A stretch of 14,049 nucleotides of DNA. Source: Beijerinckiaceae bacterium (GTDB lineage: Bacteria > Pseudomonadota > Alphaproteobacteria > Rhizobiales > Beijerinckiaceae). The stretch spans positions 1 through 14,049 of the forward strand of contig JAKONB010000516.1 in assembly GCA_022702195.1 (NCBI GenBank), given 5' to 3'. Both the position numbers and the translations under genes were made by a program. The notes beneath the pieces are model-generated. The model saw only the letters and a program-made list of their open reading frames with translations, searched no databases and was not told where the DNA came from. Shown piece after piece: positions 7,239 through 13,791 of the stretch. The stretch's first letter is position 1. Every line of letters begins with the position of its first letter.

Positions 7239-8681
7239 ATGACCTATCCGAATGGAATGCTGCACATCGCGGGCGTCTGGACCCCGGGATCGGCGGGCGA
7301 GACGCTGCCGGTGCTCAACCCCGCCAATGGCGAGACCCTCGGCACCTGCGCGGTGGCGACCCGGGACGACCTCGACCGGGCGCTGGCGGCGGCGGCGCGG
7401 GGCTTCTCCGCATGGCGCGCCGTCCCGGCCTTCGAGCGCGGCAAGGTCCTGCGCCGGGCCGCCGCGCTCCTGCGCCAGCGCGCCGACGACATCGCCCGGA
7501 TCATGACCCGCGAACAGGGCAAGCCCCTGGCCGAGGCCCGGATCGAGACCCTCGCGGCGGCGGACGTGATCGACTGGTTCGCGGAAGAAGGACGCCGCGC
7601 CTATGGCCGCATCGTCCCGGCCCGGGCGGACGGCGTCGTCCAGATGGTGCTGCGCGAGCCGGTGGGGCCGGTGGCGGCTTTCACCCCCTGGAACTTCCCG
7701 ATCAACCAGGCGGTGCGCAAGGTTTCGGCGGCGCTCTGCACCGGCTGTTCGGTGATCCTCAAGGGACCCGAGGACACGCCGGCGAGCTGCGCCGCGCTCA
7801 TCGCCGCCTTCCTGGATGCCGGCGTGCCCGGCGACGTGCTGTCCCTGGTCTACGGCGACCCCGCCGCGATCTCGGGCCACCTCATCCCGCATCCGGTCAT
7901 CGCCAAGATCTCGTTCACGGGCTCGACCCCGGTGGGCAAGCAACTGGCGGCGCTGGCCGGCCAGCACATGAAGCGGGTGACCATGGAACTCGGCGGCCAT
8001 GCCCCGGCCCTGGTCTTCGCCGATGCCGACATCGAGACGGCGATCTCCGTGCTGGGGGCCAACAAGTTCCGCAATGCCGGACAGGTCTGCGTGGCGCCCA
8101 CCCGCTTCCTCGTCCACGAGGCGGTCTACGAGCGGTTCCGCGATGGGTTCGTGGCCTTCGCCGAGGGTCGGAAGGTCGGCGACGGCCTCGATCCCGACAC
8201 CACCATGGGGCCGCTGATCCATGCCCGCCGGCTGGAGGCGATGGAATCGCTCTGCGCCGATGCGGTGGCCCGGGGGGCGGAGCTGCGCACCGGCGGCACG
8301 CGCCTCGGCAACCGCGGCAATTTCTTCGCGCCGACGGTGCTCTGCGACGTGCCGCGGGAGGCGCGGATCATGAACGAGGAGCCGTTCGGACCCGTGGCGC
8401 TGATCCAGCGCTTCTCCGACGAGGAGGCCATCTTCACCGAGGCCAACCGGCTGCCCTACGGGCTGGCGGCCTACGCCTATACGCGCTCGGCCACCCGGGC
8501 GACCCGGATCGCCGCGCAGCTGCGCAGCGGCATGGTGGGCATCAACCATCACGGCCTCGGCTTCCCCGAGACACCGTTCGGCGGCGTCGGCGATTCCGGC
8601 TACGGCAGCGAGGGCGGCTCCGAGGCGATCGAGGCCTACCTGACCACCAAGTTCGTCAGCCAGGCGAGCGCGAACGGCTGA
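7239..8681 (+). CDS. NAD(P)-dependent aldehyde dehydrogenase, succinate-semialdehyde dehydrogenase type
   Basis: This 480-residue ALDH superfamily enzyme would oxidise an aldehyde to the acid with NAD(P)+. The key residues are present: N152 in FTPWNFPINQA, the cofactor motifs LKGPEDTP and FTGSTPVGK, general base E250 in TMELGGHAP, nucleophile C284 in NAGQVCVAPTRF, and NEEPFGPVA near the C-terminal cofactor-binding region. Overall it looks closest to the succinate-semialdehyde / alpha-ketoglutarate-semialdehyde group. The exact substrate cannot be assigned from sequence, and no GABA transaminase is adjacent. GGGAG (7228-7232) supports the ATG at 7239. An 8-codon upstream ORF (7216-7242) overlaps the start as ATGA, and a perfect hairpin overlaps the ribosome binding site. 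Confidence 0.92.
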   Translation: MTYPNGMLHIAGVWTPGSAGETLPVLNPANGETLGTCAVATRDDLDRALAAAARGFSAWRAVPAFERGKVLRRAAALLRQRADDIARIMTREQGKPLAEARIETLAAADVIDWFAEEGRRAYGRIVPARADGVVQMVLREPVGPVAAFTPWNFPINQAVRKVSAALCTGCSVILKGPEDTPASCAALIAAFLDAGVPGDVLSLVYGDPAAISGHLIPHPVIAKISFTGSTPVGKQLAALAGQHMKRVTMELGGHAPALVFADADIETAISVLGANKFRNAGQVCVAPTRFLVHEAVYERFRDGFVAFAEGRKVGDGLDPDTTMGPLIHARRLEAMESLCADAVARGAELRTGGTRLGNRGNFFAPTVLCDVPREARIMNEEPFGPVALIQRFSDEEAIFTEANRLPYGLAAYAYTRSATRATRIAAQLRSGMVGINHHGLGFPETPFGGVGDSGYGSEGGSEAIEAYLTTKFVSQASANG

Positions 8682-8724
8682 TCCCGTCTCCGGCCAATTC
8701 ATCCGGTCTGTGGCGAGCGCGTCT

Positions 8725-8836
8725 CCCTCCCCGTTGTGGAGAGGGATCGAGGGTGGAGGCGGCTCCACCTGCCTCCGCAACCTCGAAGGTCGCTTAACCT
8801 CCCCACCGCCAATTCCGCCCCACGAGGGGAGGAGGG
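8725..8836. repeat. MITE-like intergenic element with imperfect terminal inverted repeats
   Basis: The left end CCCTCCCCGTTGTGG (8725-8739) matches the reverse complement of the right end, CCCTCCTCCCCTCGTGG (8820-8836), with a 2-nt gap and a few mismatches. The G/C-skewed blocks (GAGAGGGATCGAGGGTGG and its surroundings) look like the dispersed short repeats common between convergent genes in Rhizobiales. It lies in the 252-bp gap between two converging genes (8682-8933), where I see no coding sequence. Its copy number is unknown. Confidence 0.45.
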
Positions 8837-8933
8837 CGCGTGGCGGCCCGCATGGAGCGATGCGGGAATTCCGCGAAACCAAACGGGAGGGACCTGTCAC
8901 GACCGAGGCGACCGAGCGGAAACCGGACGGCGC

Positions 8934-9152
8934 TCAATAATGCGGCGGTGGCGGTTCCGGCGCGGTGGAGCCCGTCCGCTGGCCGGCCTCCTCCACCTCT
9001 TCCACCAGCTTGGCCATCTGGCGCGTCAGCGCATCGATCTGGCGCCACTGCGCCGTGATGGTGGCGTTGAGGTCGTCGATGACGACATCCTGCTCGGTGA
9101 GCCGCATCTCCAGGGCGTCGATCCGGAGGGACAGGGCGTCGGGATCGCTCAT
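8934..9152 (-). CDS. slyX: SlyX family protein
   Basis: This 72-residue protein starts MSDPDALSLRIDALEMRLTE and has the SlyX signature: an almost continuous coiled coil with hydrophobic heptads (IDALEMRLTEQDVVIDDLNA, then a WRQIDALTRQMAKL stretch) and a proline-rich C-terminus ending PPPPHY. Function is not established for the family; the name comes from its position next to slyD in enterobacteria. The ATG at 9152-9150 overlaps the trhO stop as ATGA, which fixes the start and indicates translational coupling as the last gene of the minus-strand cluster. Confidence 0.88.
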   Translation of the reverse strand: MSDPDALSLRIDALEMRLTEQDVVIDDLNATITAQWRQIDALTRQMAKLVEEVEEAGQRTGSTAPEPPPPHY

Positions 9153-9952
9153 CGCAGGGTCTCCGGGGCATGGTCCGGCCGCTCGACCAGGGCGGGGCCG
9201 AGGGCGATGCGGCCGTCGAACACGAAGCAATCGCCGCTCCAGCGGCTCTCGGCCTCCGGCACGGTCTCGAGATAGCGCAGGATGCCGCCCTCCAGGGTGT
9301 GGACCTGCGCGAATCCCCGCGCCCGCATGTAGGCGCCGGCCTTCTCGCAGCGGATGCCGCCGGTGCAGAACATCGCCACCCGGGGATGCGCCGCCGGATC
9401 GAGACCGTCCACAAAGGTGCGAAAATCGCTGAAGCGCTTGGTGCCGGGATCGACCGCGCCCGGAAAGCTGCCCAGCGCCACCTCGAAGGCGTTGCGGGTG
9501 TCGATGAGGAGCAGGTCCGGCGTGTCGAGCAGGGCGTTCCAGGCCTCCGGCGCCACCGGATTCGCCGGCGCCAGGGCCGGATGGGTGGCTCCATGGTCGA
9601 AGGTCACGATCTCGGGCTTCACCCGGACCTTGAGCCGGCCGAAGGGCGGTTCGCTCGCCCGCGAGAGCTTGACGTCGAGGTCGCGCAGCCGGCCGTCGAA
9701 GAGCGGGCCGTGCCGCGGGGCCGCCAGCAGGCGCGAGACCGCCGCCTCCGACCCCGCCACCGTGCCGTTGATCCCCTCGCGGGCGAGCAGCAGGGTGCCG
9801 GTGATGCCGTTCTCCGCGCAGAGGGCTTCGAGCGGGTCGCGCAGGGAGGCGACGTCCGGCAGATCGACGAAGCGGTAGAGGGCCGCCACGGCGAGGGGTG
9901 CAGGCGCGAGGGGTGGAAGAGTGGGCGGGGGCATGGGCCGTGCGTTGGGCAT
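9149..9952 (-). CDS. trhO: tRNA uridine-34 hydroxylase TrhO (YceA, rhodanese-like)
   Basis: This protein of about 267 residues has the TrhO layout: an N-terminal acylphosphatase-like domain (VAALYRFVDLPD through GTLLLAREGINGTVAG to FGRLKVRVKPEIV) and a rhodanese domain with LLIDTRNAFEVALGSFPGAV and the active-site loop MFCTGGIRCEKAGAYM, catalytic Cys about residue 196. TrhO forms 5-hydroxyuridine at the wobble position of tRNAs using O2. The start is uncertain: the ATGs at 9952 and 9934 lack a good ribosome binding site, and a TTG at 10021 has GAGGCGGGGA just upstream but would add a Pro/Arg-rich, non-family tail. The stop overlaps slyX (ATGA); the upstream Inh-like gene ends 78 bp before 9952. 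Confidence 0.9.
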   Translation of the reverse strand: MPNARPMPPPTLPPLAPAPLAVAALYRFVDLPDVASLRDPLEALCAENGITGTLLLAREGINGTVAGSEAAVSRLLAAPRHGPLFDGRLRDLDVKLSRASEPPFGRLKVRVKPEIVTFDHGATHPALAPANPVAPEAWNALLDTPDLLLIDTRNAFEVALGSFPGAVDPGTKRFSDFRTFVDGLDPAAHPRVAMFCTGGIRCEKAGAYMRARGFAQVHTLEGGILRYLETVPEAESRWSGDCFVFDGRIALGPALVERPDHAPETLR

Positions 9953-10030
9953 GGGGCTGGAGCGGGGAGGCCGGGCATCCGGCGGAGGGCCTGCTCTAGA
10001 GGCCGCATGGCGTCCGGGCAAATCCCCGCC

Positions 10031-10909
10031 TCACGGCGCGTCCGGCGCCACCCGGTGCAGCACGAAGGTGGTGCCCACCTCCGGGTCGCGGCGCCAGCGG
10101 TTCTCGCCGGCCGGCACCAGGGTGACCGCGTGCCCGCGCCGGGCGTTCAGGGTCAGGCGCCCCTTCTCGAAGCGCCACGAGACCGGGTCGAACACCGCGA
10201 GGCCGCCGTCGCGGCAGCCATCGAGGATGCGCACCGGCGCCGGCACGGCCCGGTCGGCGGTGAGTTCGATCCGGCAGACATCGGGCTCGCGGTAGCGGTC
10301 GAGGGCGTAGATGCCCGGCGGCGGCCCATCGCCGGGGATCGCCGCCTCGGATGGAGCGCCGGCCTGCGCGGCGGCCGGACCCGTCTCCGGGCTGGCCGGG
10401 CGCGCCGTTCCCTCGGGGGAGGGGGGCAAGGCCCCCTCCGGGGCGGGGGGCAGCATCGCCACGATCTGCAGGGGCACGAGGCTGTAGCGCTCGCCGGCCT
10501 CGGCCTGCGCCACGAGGCTGCGCGCATCCGCCCGGCGGGTGAAGGGCAGGATCGGCCGGACGTTCTTGTCCACCAGCCGCACCGTGCCATCGGTGAACAG
10601 CCAGCCGGCGATGTCGTTGAGCACCGGCAAAGCCCGCCGGCAGCCCGCCGGGAAGGACAGGCGCCGGCCGGCCGGCCCGCTCTCCCCCGACAGGGTCATG
10701 ACGCAGCGTCGGTTGGTCCCGTCCCGGGACAGGTCCCAGGTGCCCGGCACCCCGGCGATGTCGCGCGGCAGGCTCTCGACGAAGGGCGCCGCCGGTGGGC
10801 TCTCCGGCTGCGGAACCGATTCCGGCGCCGGCTCCTGGGCCACGGCCGGCCCGAGCCCGGCCACGAGGGCGAGCGCCGCGAGGGCGGGGAGGTACGGTGG
10901 ACTCCTCAC
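10031..10909 (-). CDS. Secreted protein with two AprI/Inh-like (metalloprotease inhibitor) modules
   Basis: This 292-residue protein starts at a GTG (10909-10907) that overlaps the upstream stop as GTGA, with GAGGGA 7 nt before it. That start gives a clean signal peptide, MRSPPYLPALAALALVAGLG, with cleavage predicted after AVA (residue 24). After a Pro/Ala-rich stretch there are two similar modules: residues about 50-150 (GTWDLSRDGTNRRC, with C69 and C90) and about 196-290 (GIYALDRYREPDVC, with C212 and C232), linked by a Pro/Ala/Gly-rich region (154-198). Each has the Inh pattern of a first strand G-x-[WY]-x-L, Cys-x3-L, a second Cys about 21 residues later, and a later WxF/L strand. Known Inh proteins are periplasmic inhibitors of serralysin proteases; no such protease is in the window, so the role here is inferred. 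Confidence 0.75.
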   Translation of the reverse strand: MRSPPYLPALAALALVAGLGPAVAQEPAPESVPQPESPPAAPFVESLPRDIAGVPGTWDLSRDGTNRRCVMTLSGESGPAGRRLSFPAGCRRALPVLNDIAGWLFTDGTVRLVDKNVRPILPFTRRADARSLVAQAEAGERYSLVPLQIVAMLPPAPEGALPPSPEGTARPASPETGPAAAQAGAPSEAAIPGDGPPPGIYALDRYREPDVCRIELTADRAVPAPVRILDGCRDGGLAVFDPVSWRFEKGRLTLNARRGHAVTLVPAGENRWRRDPEVGTTFVLHRVAPDAP

Positions 10910-11886
10910 GCCTGAATCCCTCGCGGGGGCGGGCTCCACGGGGTCTCGGGCACCGGCGTCAGCGGGCCGTTGCCGGAGAACCAGCTCGTGAGGTTGTCGA
11001 CCACCAGCCGGCCCATGGTCTCGCGGGTCTGGATCGAGGCCGAGCCCACATGTGGTAGCAGCACCAGGTGGTCGAGGGCGGCGAGCTCGGCCGGGACGTG
11101 CGGCTCGCGCGCGAAGACGTCGAGGCCGGCGCTGTGGATCGTCCCGGCCGTCAGGGCGGCGATCAGCGCCGGCTCGTCCACCACGCTGCCGCGGGCCACG
11201 TTGATCAGGATGCCGTTGGGGCCGAGGGCGTCGAGTATGTCGGCCCCCACTAGCCCGTCGGTCTCCGGTCCGCCGGGGGCGACCACCATGAGGATGTCCA
11301 CCGCCCGCGCGAGGTCGAGGAGCGTCGGGTGATAGGCGTAGGCCACGTCGTCCTGGCGCCGGCGCCCATGATAGGCGATCCGCACCCCGAAGCTATCCAG
11401 GCGCCGGGCGATCGCCCGCCCGATGCGGCCCAGCCCGAGGATGCCCACCTGGCGCCCGCGCAGGGTGGCGGTGAGCGGGTAGGGGGCCTTGGGCCAATGC
11501 CCCGCCCGCAGGTAGCGGTCCGCCTGCGGGATCTGCCGCACCGTGGCCAGCAGCAGCCCCAGGGCCAGATCGGCCACCTCGTCGGTGAGCACGTCCGGGG
11601 TGTTGGTCACGATGATGCCGCGCGTGGCCGCCGCCCCCGTGTCGATCGTGTCGTAGCCGACCCCGAAACTCGCCACGATCTCGAGGCGGGGCAGCCGCGC
11701 GAGCAGGTCGGCATCGACCGGGGCCTGCGCCCCGGTGGCCATGGCGCGGATGCGCGGCCCGATCTCGGCGTAGAAACGGTCGCGGTCGGGGGCGAGGTCG
11801 GCCCGGTGCAGGGTGAAGCGTCGGCCCAGGGCCTCCATCACGCTCGGCTGCATCGGCTTCAGCAGCAGGAGGTCGATGGGCTGCAT
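10906..11886 (-). CDS. D-isomer-specific 2-hydroxyacid dehydrogenase (glyoxylate/hydroxypyruvate reductase type)
   Basis: This 326-residue enzyme has all family hallmarks: substrate-loop SFGVGYDTID, Rossmann motif GLGRIG (151-156), R232 in NVARGSVVDEPAL, E261 in GLDVFAREP, and catalytic H279 in LLPHVGSAS. It would reduce 2-oxoacids such as glyoxylate or hydroxypyruvate in the cytoplasm. After the second Rossmann strand the sequence is YHGRRRQ, with arginines instead of an acidic residue, which in this family usually means NADPH preference. The ATG at 11886 has GGGAGA about 10 nt upstream. It is the first gene of the minus-strand cluster and its stop overlaps the next start (GTGA). Whether it serves the serine cycle cannot be told from sequence alone. 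Confidence 0.92.
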   Translation of the reverse strand: MQPIDLLLLKPMQPSVMEALGRRFTLHRADLAPDRDRFYAEIGPRIRAMATGAQAPVDADLLARLPRLEIVASFGVGYDTIDTGAAATRGIIVTNTPDVLTDEVADLALGLLLATVRQIPQADRYLRAGHWPKAPYPLTATLRGRQVGILGLGRIGRAIARRLDSFGVRIAYHGRRRQDDVAYAYHPTLLDLARAVDILMVVAPGGPETDGLVGADILDALGPNGILINVARGSVVDEPALIAALTAGTIHSAGLDVFAREPHVPAELAALDHLVLLPHVGSASIQTRETMGRLVVDNLTSWFSGNGPLTPVPETPWSPPPRGIQA

Positions 11887-11966
11887 GTCCGGATCGTCTC
11901 CCGCGCGCGAGACCGCCGCCGCGTCGTTTTAAGCGCGCGGCGGGAGCCGGTCCAGTCGCCGGCCCG

Positions 11967-11984
11967 GTGCAACGGGCGTTGCAC
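11967..11984. promoter_or_regulatory. Operator-like perfect palindrome upstream of leuC
   Basis: GTGCAACG-GG-CGTTGCAC is a perfect inverted repeat with 8-bp arms. A third half-site GTTGCA follows at 11990-11995, twelve bases after the GTTGCA at 11978-11983. It lies in the 233-bp gap between the divergent hydroxyacid dehydrogenase and leuC genes, the expected place for a regulator-binding site. The regulator is unknown. Confidence 0.45.
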
Positions 11985-12119
11985 CCTGCGTTGCAGACGC
12001 AAACGCATCAGCCATGCGGTTCGGGGGCCGTTGCCCCACTTTCGCCGGGCGCCTTGGAACACTACTAAAGGAGTCTTCGCCACATCCCGTGCCACGACGA
12101 GACAGCCAGCAGCCTGATC

Positions 12120-13532
12120 ATGACCGCGCCGCGCACCCTCTACGATAAGATCTGGGACGACCACGTCGTCGATGTCGAGCCGGATGGCACCAGCCTCCTC
12201 TACATCGACCGGCACCTCGTCCACGAGGTCACGAGTCCGCAGGCCTTCGAGGGGCTTCGCGTCGCCGGGCGCCGCGTGCGCCATCCGGAAAAAACCTTGG
12301 CGGTGGTGGACCATAACGTCCAGACCTCCGACCGCAGCTTCGGCATCGAGGATCCCGAGAGCCGGATCCAGCTCGAGGCCCTGGCCGAGAACGTGCGCGA
12401 TTTCGGCATCGAATTCTACGATGCGCTGGATCGCCGCCAGGGCATCGTCCACGTGATCGGGCCGGAGCAGGGCTTCACCCTGCCGGGGCAGACCATCGTG
12501 TGCGGCGACAGCCACACCTCGACCCACGGGGCGTTCGGGGCGCTCGCCCACGGCATCGGCACCTCGGAGGTGGAGCACGTGCTCGCCACCCAGACGCTGC
12601 TGCAGAAGAAGGCCAAGAACATGCGCGTCACGGTGGACGGCGTGCTGCCGCCCGGCGTGACCGCCAAGGACATCGTGCTGGCGATCATCGGCGAGATCGG
12701 CACCGCCGGCGGCACCGGCTACGTCATCGAGTATGCCGGCGAGGCGATCCGCGCCCTCTCGATGGAGGGCCGGATGACGATCTGCAACATGTCCATCGAG
12801 GGCGGCGCCCGCGCCGGTCTGGTGGCGCCGGACGCCACCACCTTCGCCTACGTGAAGGGCCGGCCGAAGGCGCCGCAGGGCGAGGCCTTCGCGCGCGCCC
12901 AGGCCTATTGGGAGACCCTGGTCTCGGACGAGGGGGCGCATTTCGACCGCGAGGTCCGCCTGGACGCCGCCAACCTCCCGCCCATCGTCAGCTGGGGCAC
13001 CAGCCCCGAGGACGTGGTGTCGATCCTCGGCACCGTGCCGAACCCGGCCGAGATCGCGGACGAGAACAAGCGTCAGTCCAAGGAGAAAGCCCTCGACTAT
13101 ATGGGCCTCGTCCCCGGCACCCGGATCACCGACATCGCCCTCGACCGGGTGTTCATCGGCTCCTGCACCAATGGCCGGATCGAGGATCTGCGGGCGGTGG
13201 CCAAGGTGGTGGAGGGCCGTAAGGTCCATCCCAACGTCTCGGCCATGGTGGTGCCGGGTTCCGGTCTGGTGAAGAGCCAGGCGGAGGCGGAAGGGATCGA
13301 CCGCATCCTCAAGGAGGCCGGATTCGACTGGCGCGAGCCCGGCTGCTCCATGTGCCTGGGCATGAACGCCGACCGCCTCAGTCCGAACGAGCGCTGCGCC
13401 TCCACCTCGAACCGCAACTTCGAGGGCCGTCAGGGCCATCGCGGCCGCACTCATCTGGTCTCCCCGGCCATGGCGGCGGCGGCGGCGGTGGCTGGCCATT
13501 TCGTCGATATCCGCGAGTGGCCCGCGCAGTGA
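12120..13532 (+). CDS. leuC: 3-isopropylmalate dehydratase large subunit
   Basis: This 470-residue protein is the aconitase-family large subunit of isopropylmalate isomerase, which converts 2- to 3-isopropylmalate in leucine biosynthesis together with LeuD. It starts MTAPRTLYDKIWDDHVV and contains LLYIDRHLVHEVTSPQAF, VVDHNVQTSDR, GDSHTSTHGAFGALAHGIGT and SIEGGARAGL. The 4Fe-4S ligands are C349 in IGSCTNGR and C409/C412 in EPGCSMCLGMN. The ATG at 12120 has only a weak ribosome binding site. A strong AAAGGAG lies about 46 nt upstream, but an in-frame stop at 12066 and the absence of any ATG/GTG/TTG in that frame before 12120 exclude a longer start. No leuD or leuB follows; the small subunit must be encoded elsewhere. 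Confidence 0.97.
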   Translation: MTAPRTLYDKIWDDHVVDVEPDGTSLLYIDRHLVHEVTSPQAFEGLRVAGRRVRHPEKTLAVVDHNVQTSDRSFGIEDPESRIQLEALAENVRDFGIEFYDALDRRQGIVHVIGPEQGFTLPGQTIVCGDSHTSTHGAFGALAHGIGTSEVEHVLATQTLLQKKAKNMRVTVDGVLPPGVTAKDIVLAIIGEIGTAGGTGYVIEYAGEAIRALSMEGRMTICNMSIEGGARAGLVAPDATTFAYVKGRPKAPQGEAFARAQAYWETLVSDEGAHFDREVRLDAANLPPIVSWGTSPEDVVSILGTVPNPAEIADENKRQSKEKALDYMGLVPGTRITDIALDRVFIGSCTNGRIEDLRAVAKVVEGRKVHPNVSAMVVPGSGLVKSQAEAEGIDRILKEAGFDWREPGCSMCLGMNADRLSPNERCASTSNRNFEGRQGHRGRTHLVSPAMAAAAAVAGHFVDIREWPAQ

Positions 13533-13542
13533 CGTGAGATAG

Positions 13543-13582
13543 TGGGGCGGGCCGCAAAAAACCCGATTGACGGCCCGCCCCA
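13543..13582. terminator. Strong stem-loop after leuC (likely terminator without a U-tract)
   Basis: TGGGGCGGGCCG (13543-13554) pairs perfectly with CGGCCCGCCCCA (13571-13582), a 12-bp GC-rich stem with a 16-nt loop containing six As. It begins 10 nt after the leuC stop. No T-run follows on either strand, so it may end or stabilise the leuC transcript rather than act as a classical intrinsic terminator. Confidence 0.55.
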
Positions 13583-13595
13583 GCCCGCCTAAACG
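13567..13595 (+). promoter_or_regulatory. Candidate promoter of tRNA-Leu
   Basis: TTGACG (13567-13572; five of six consensus bases, with the TTGAC core usual in alphaproteobacterial stable-RNA promoters) and TAAACG (13590-13595) are 17 nt apart. Transcription would begin near 13602, about 25 nt before the mature tRNA. The -35 box lies in the loop and right arm of the leuC stem-loop. Confidence 0.45.
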
Positions 13596-13626
13596 AAACC
13601 CGTCGGCGGCCAACGAGCACCGACAA

Positions 13627-13711
13627 GCCCAGGTGGCGGAATTGGTAGACGCGCTGGTTTCAGGTACCAGTCTTGCAAGAGGTGAAGGTTCGAGTCCTTT
13701 CCTGGGCACCA
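13627..13711 (+). tRNA. tRNA-Leu (anticodon CAG)
   Basis: This 85-nt tRNA with encoded CCA has acceptor arms GCCCAGG (13627-13633) and CCTGGGC (13701-13707), discriminator A and CCA (13709-13711). The anticodon stem CTGGT/ACCAG (13654-13658, 13666-13670) holds the loop TTCAGGT, so the anticodon is CAG (13661-13663) and it reads CUG. A long variable arm (TCTTGCAAGA region) marks it as class II, as expected for leucine. The T-arm GAAGG-TTCGAGT-CCTTT is intact. An integrase gene starts about 80 bp after its 3' end. Confidence 0.97.
13690..13711 (+). mobile_element. Probable attachment site (att) at the 3' end of tRNA-Leu
   Basis: The T-loop to CCA part of a tRNA gene followed directly by an outward-reading integrase is the classical att arrangement for tyrosine-recombinase islands. 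The exact core cannot be set without the other end of the element; the interval given is the tRNA portion most likely to be duplicated. Everything to the right of about 13711 would be element DNA. Confidence 0.5.
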
Positions 13712-13761
13712 TCAGTGGCTAAGCCATTGATCCGTTGATATTGTTAGGTTTTTCGGGTCCG

Positions 13762-13786
13762 ACCGGTACACAAAACCGGGTCACAC
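13762..13786 (+). repeat. Imperfect direct repeat upstream of the integrase
   Basis: ACCGGTACACA (13762-13772) is followed 13 nt later by ACCGGGTCACAC (13775-13786). Their place between the tRNA end and the integrase start suggests recombinase or excisionase arm sites, or sites for autorepression. The surrounding 80 bp is visibly more AT-rich than the rest of the window. Confidence 0.4.
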
Positions 13787-13791
13787 CCCAC

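Noticed and set aside
6972..8900. 642-codon minus-strand open frame opposite the aldehyde dehydrogenase
   Set aside because: The plus strand encodes an ALDH with all catalytic motifs; the antisense product is low-complexity and has no recognisable domain.
9170..10915. 581-codon plus-strand open frame opposite trhO and the Inh-like gene
   Set aside because: It is antisense to genes joined by stop/start overlaps and its composition is Arg/Gly/His-rich without motifs.
12014..12119. Leucine attenuator leader peptide upstream of leuC
   Set aside because: The frame from 12014 has only a few Leu codons, no Leu run, and no terminator/antiterminator pair followed by a T-tract before leuC.
11859..13712. 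617-codon minus-strand open frame opposite leuC and the tRNA
   Set aside because: It runs antisense through leuC and through a tRNA gene, so it is not a plausible protein.
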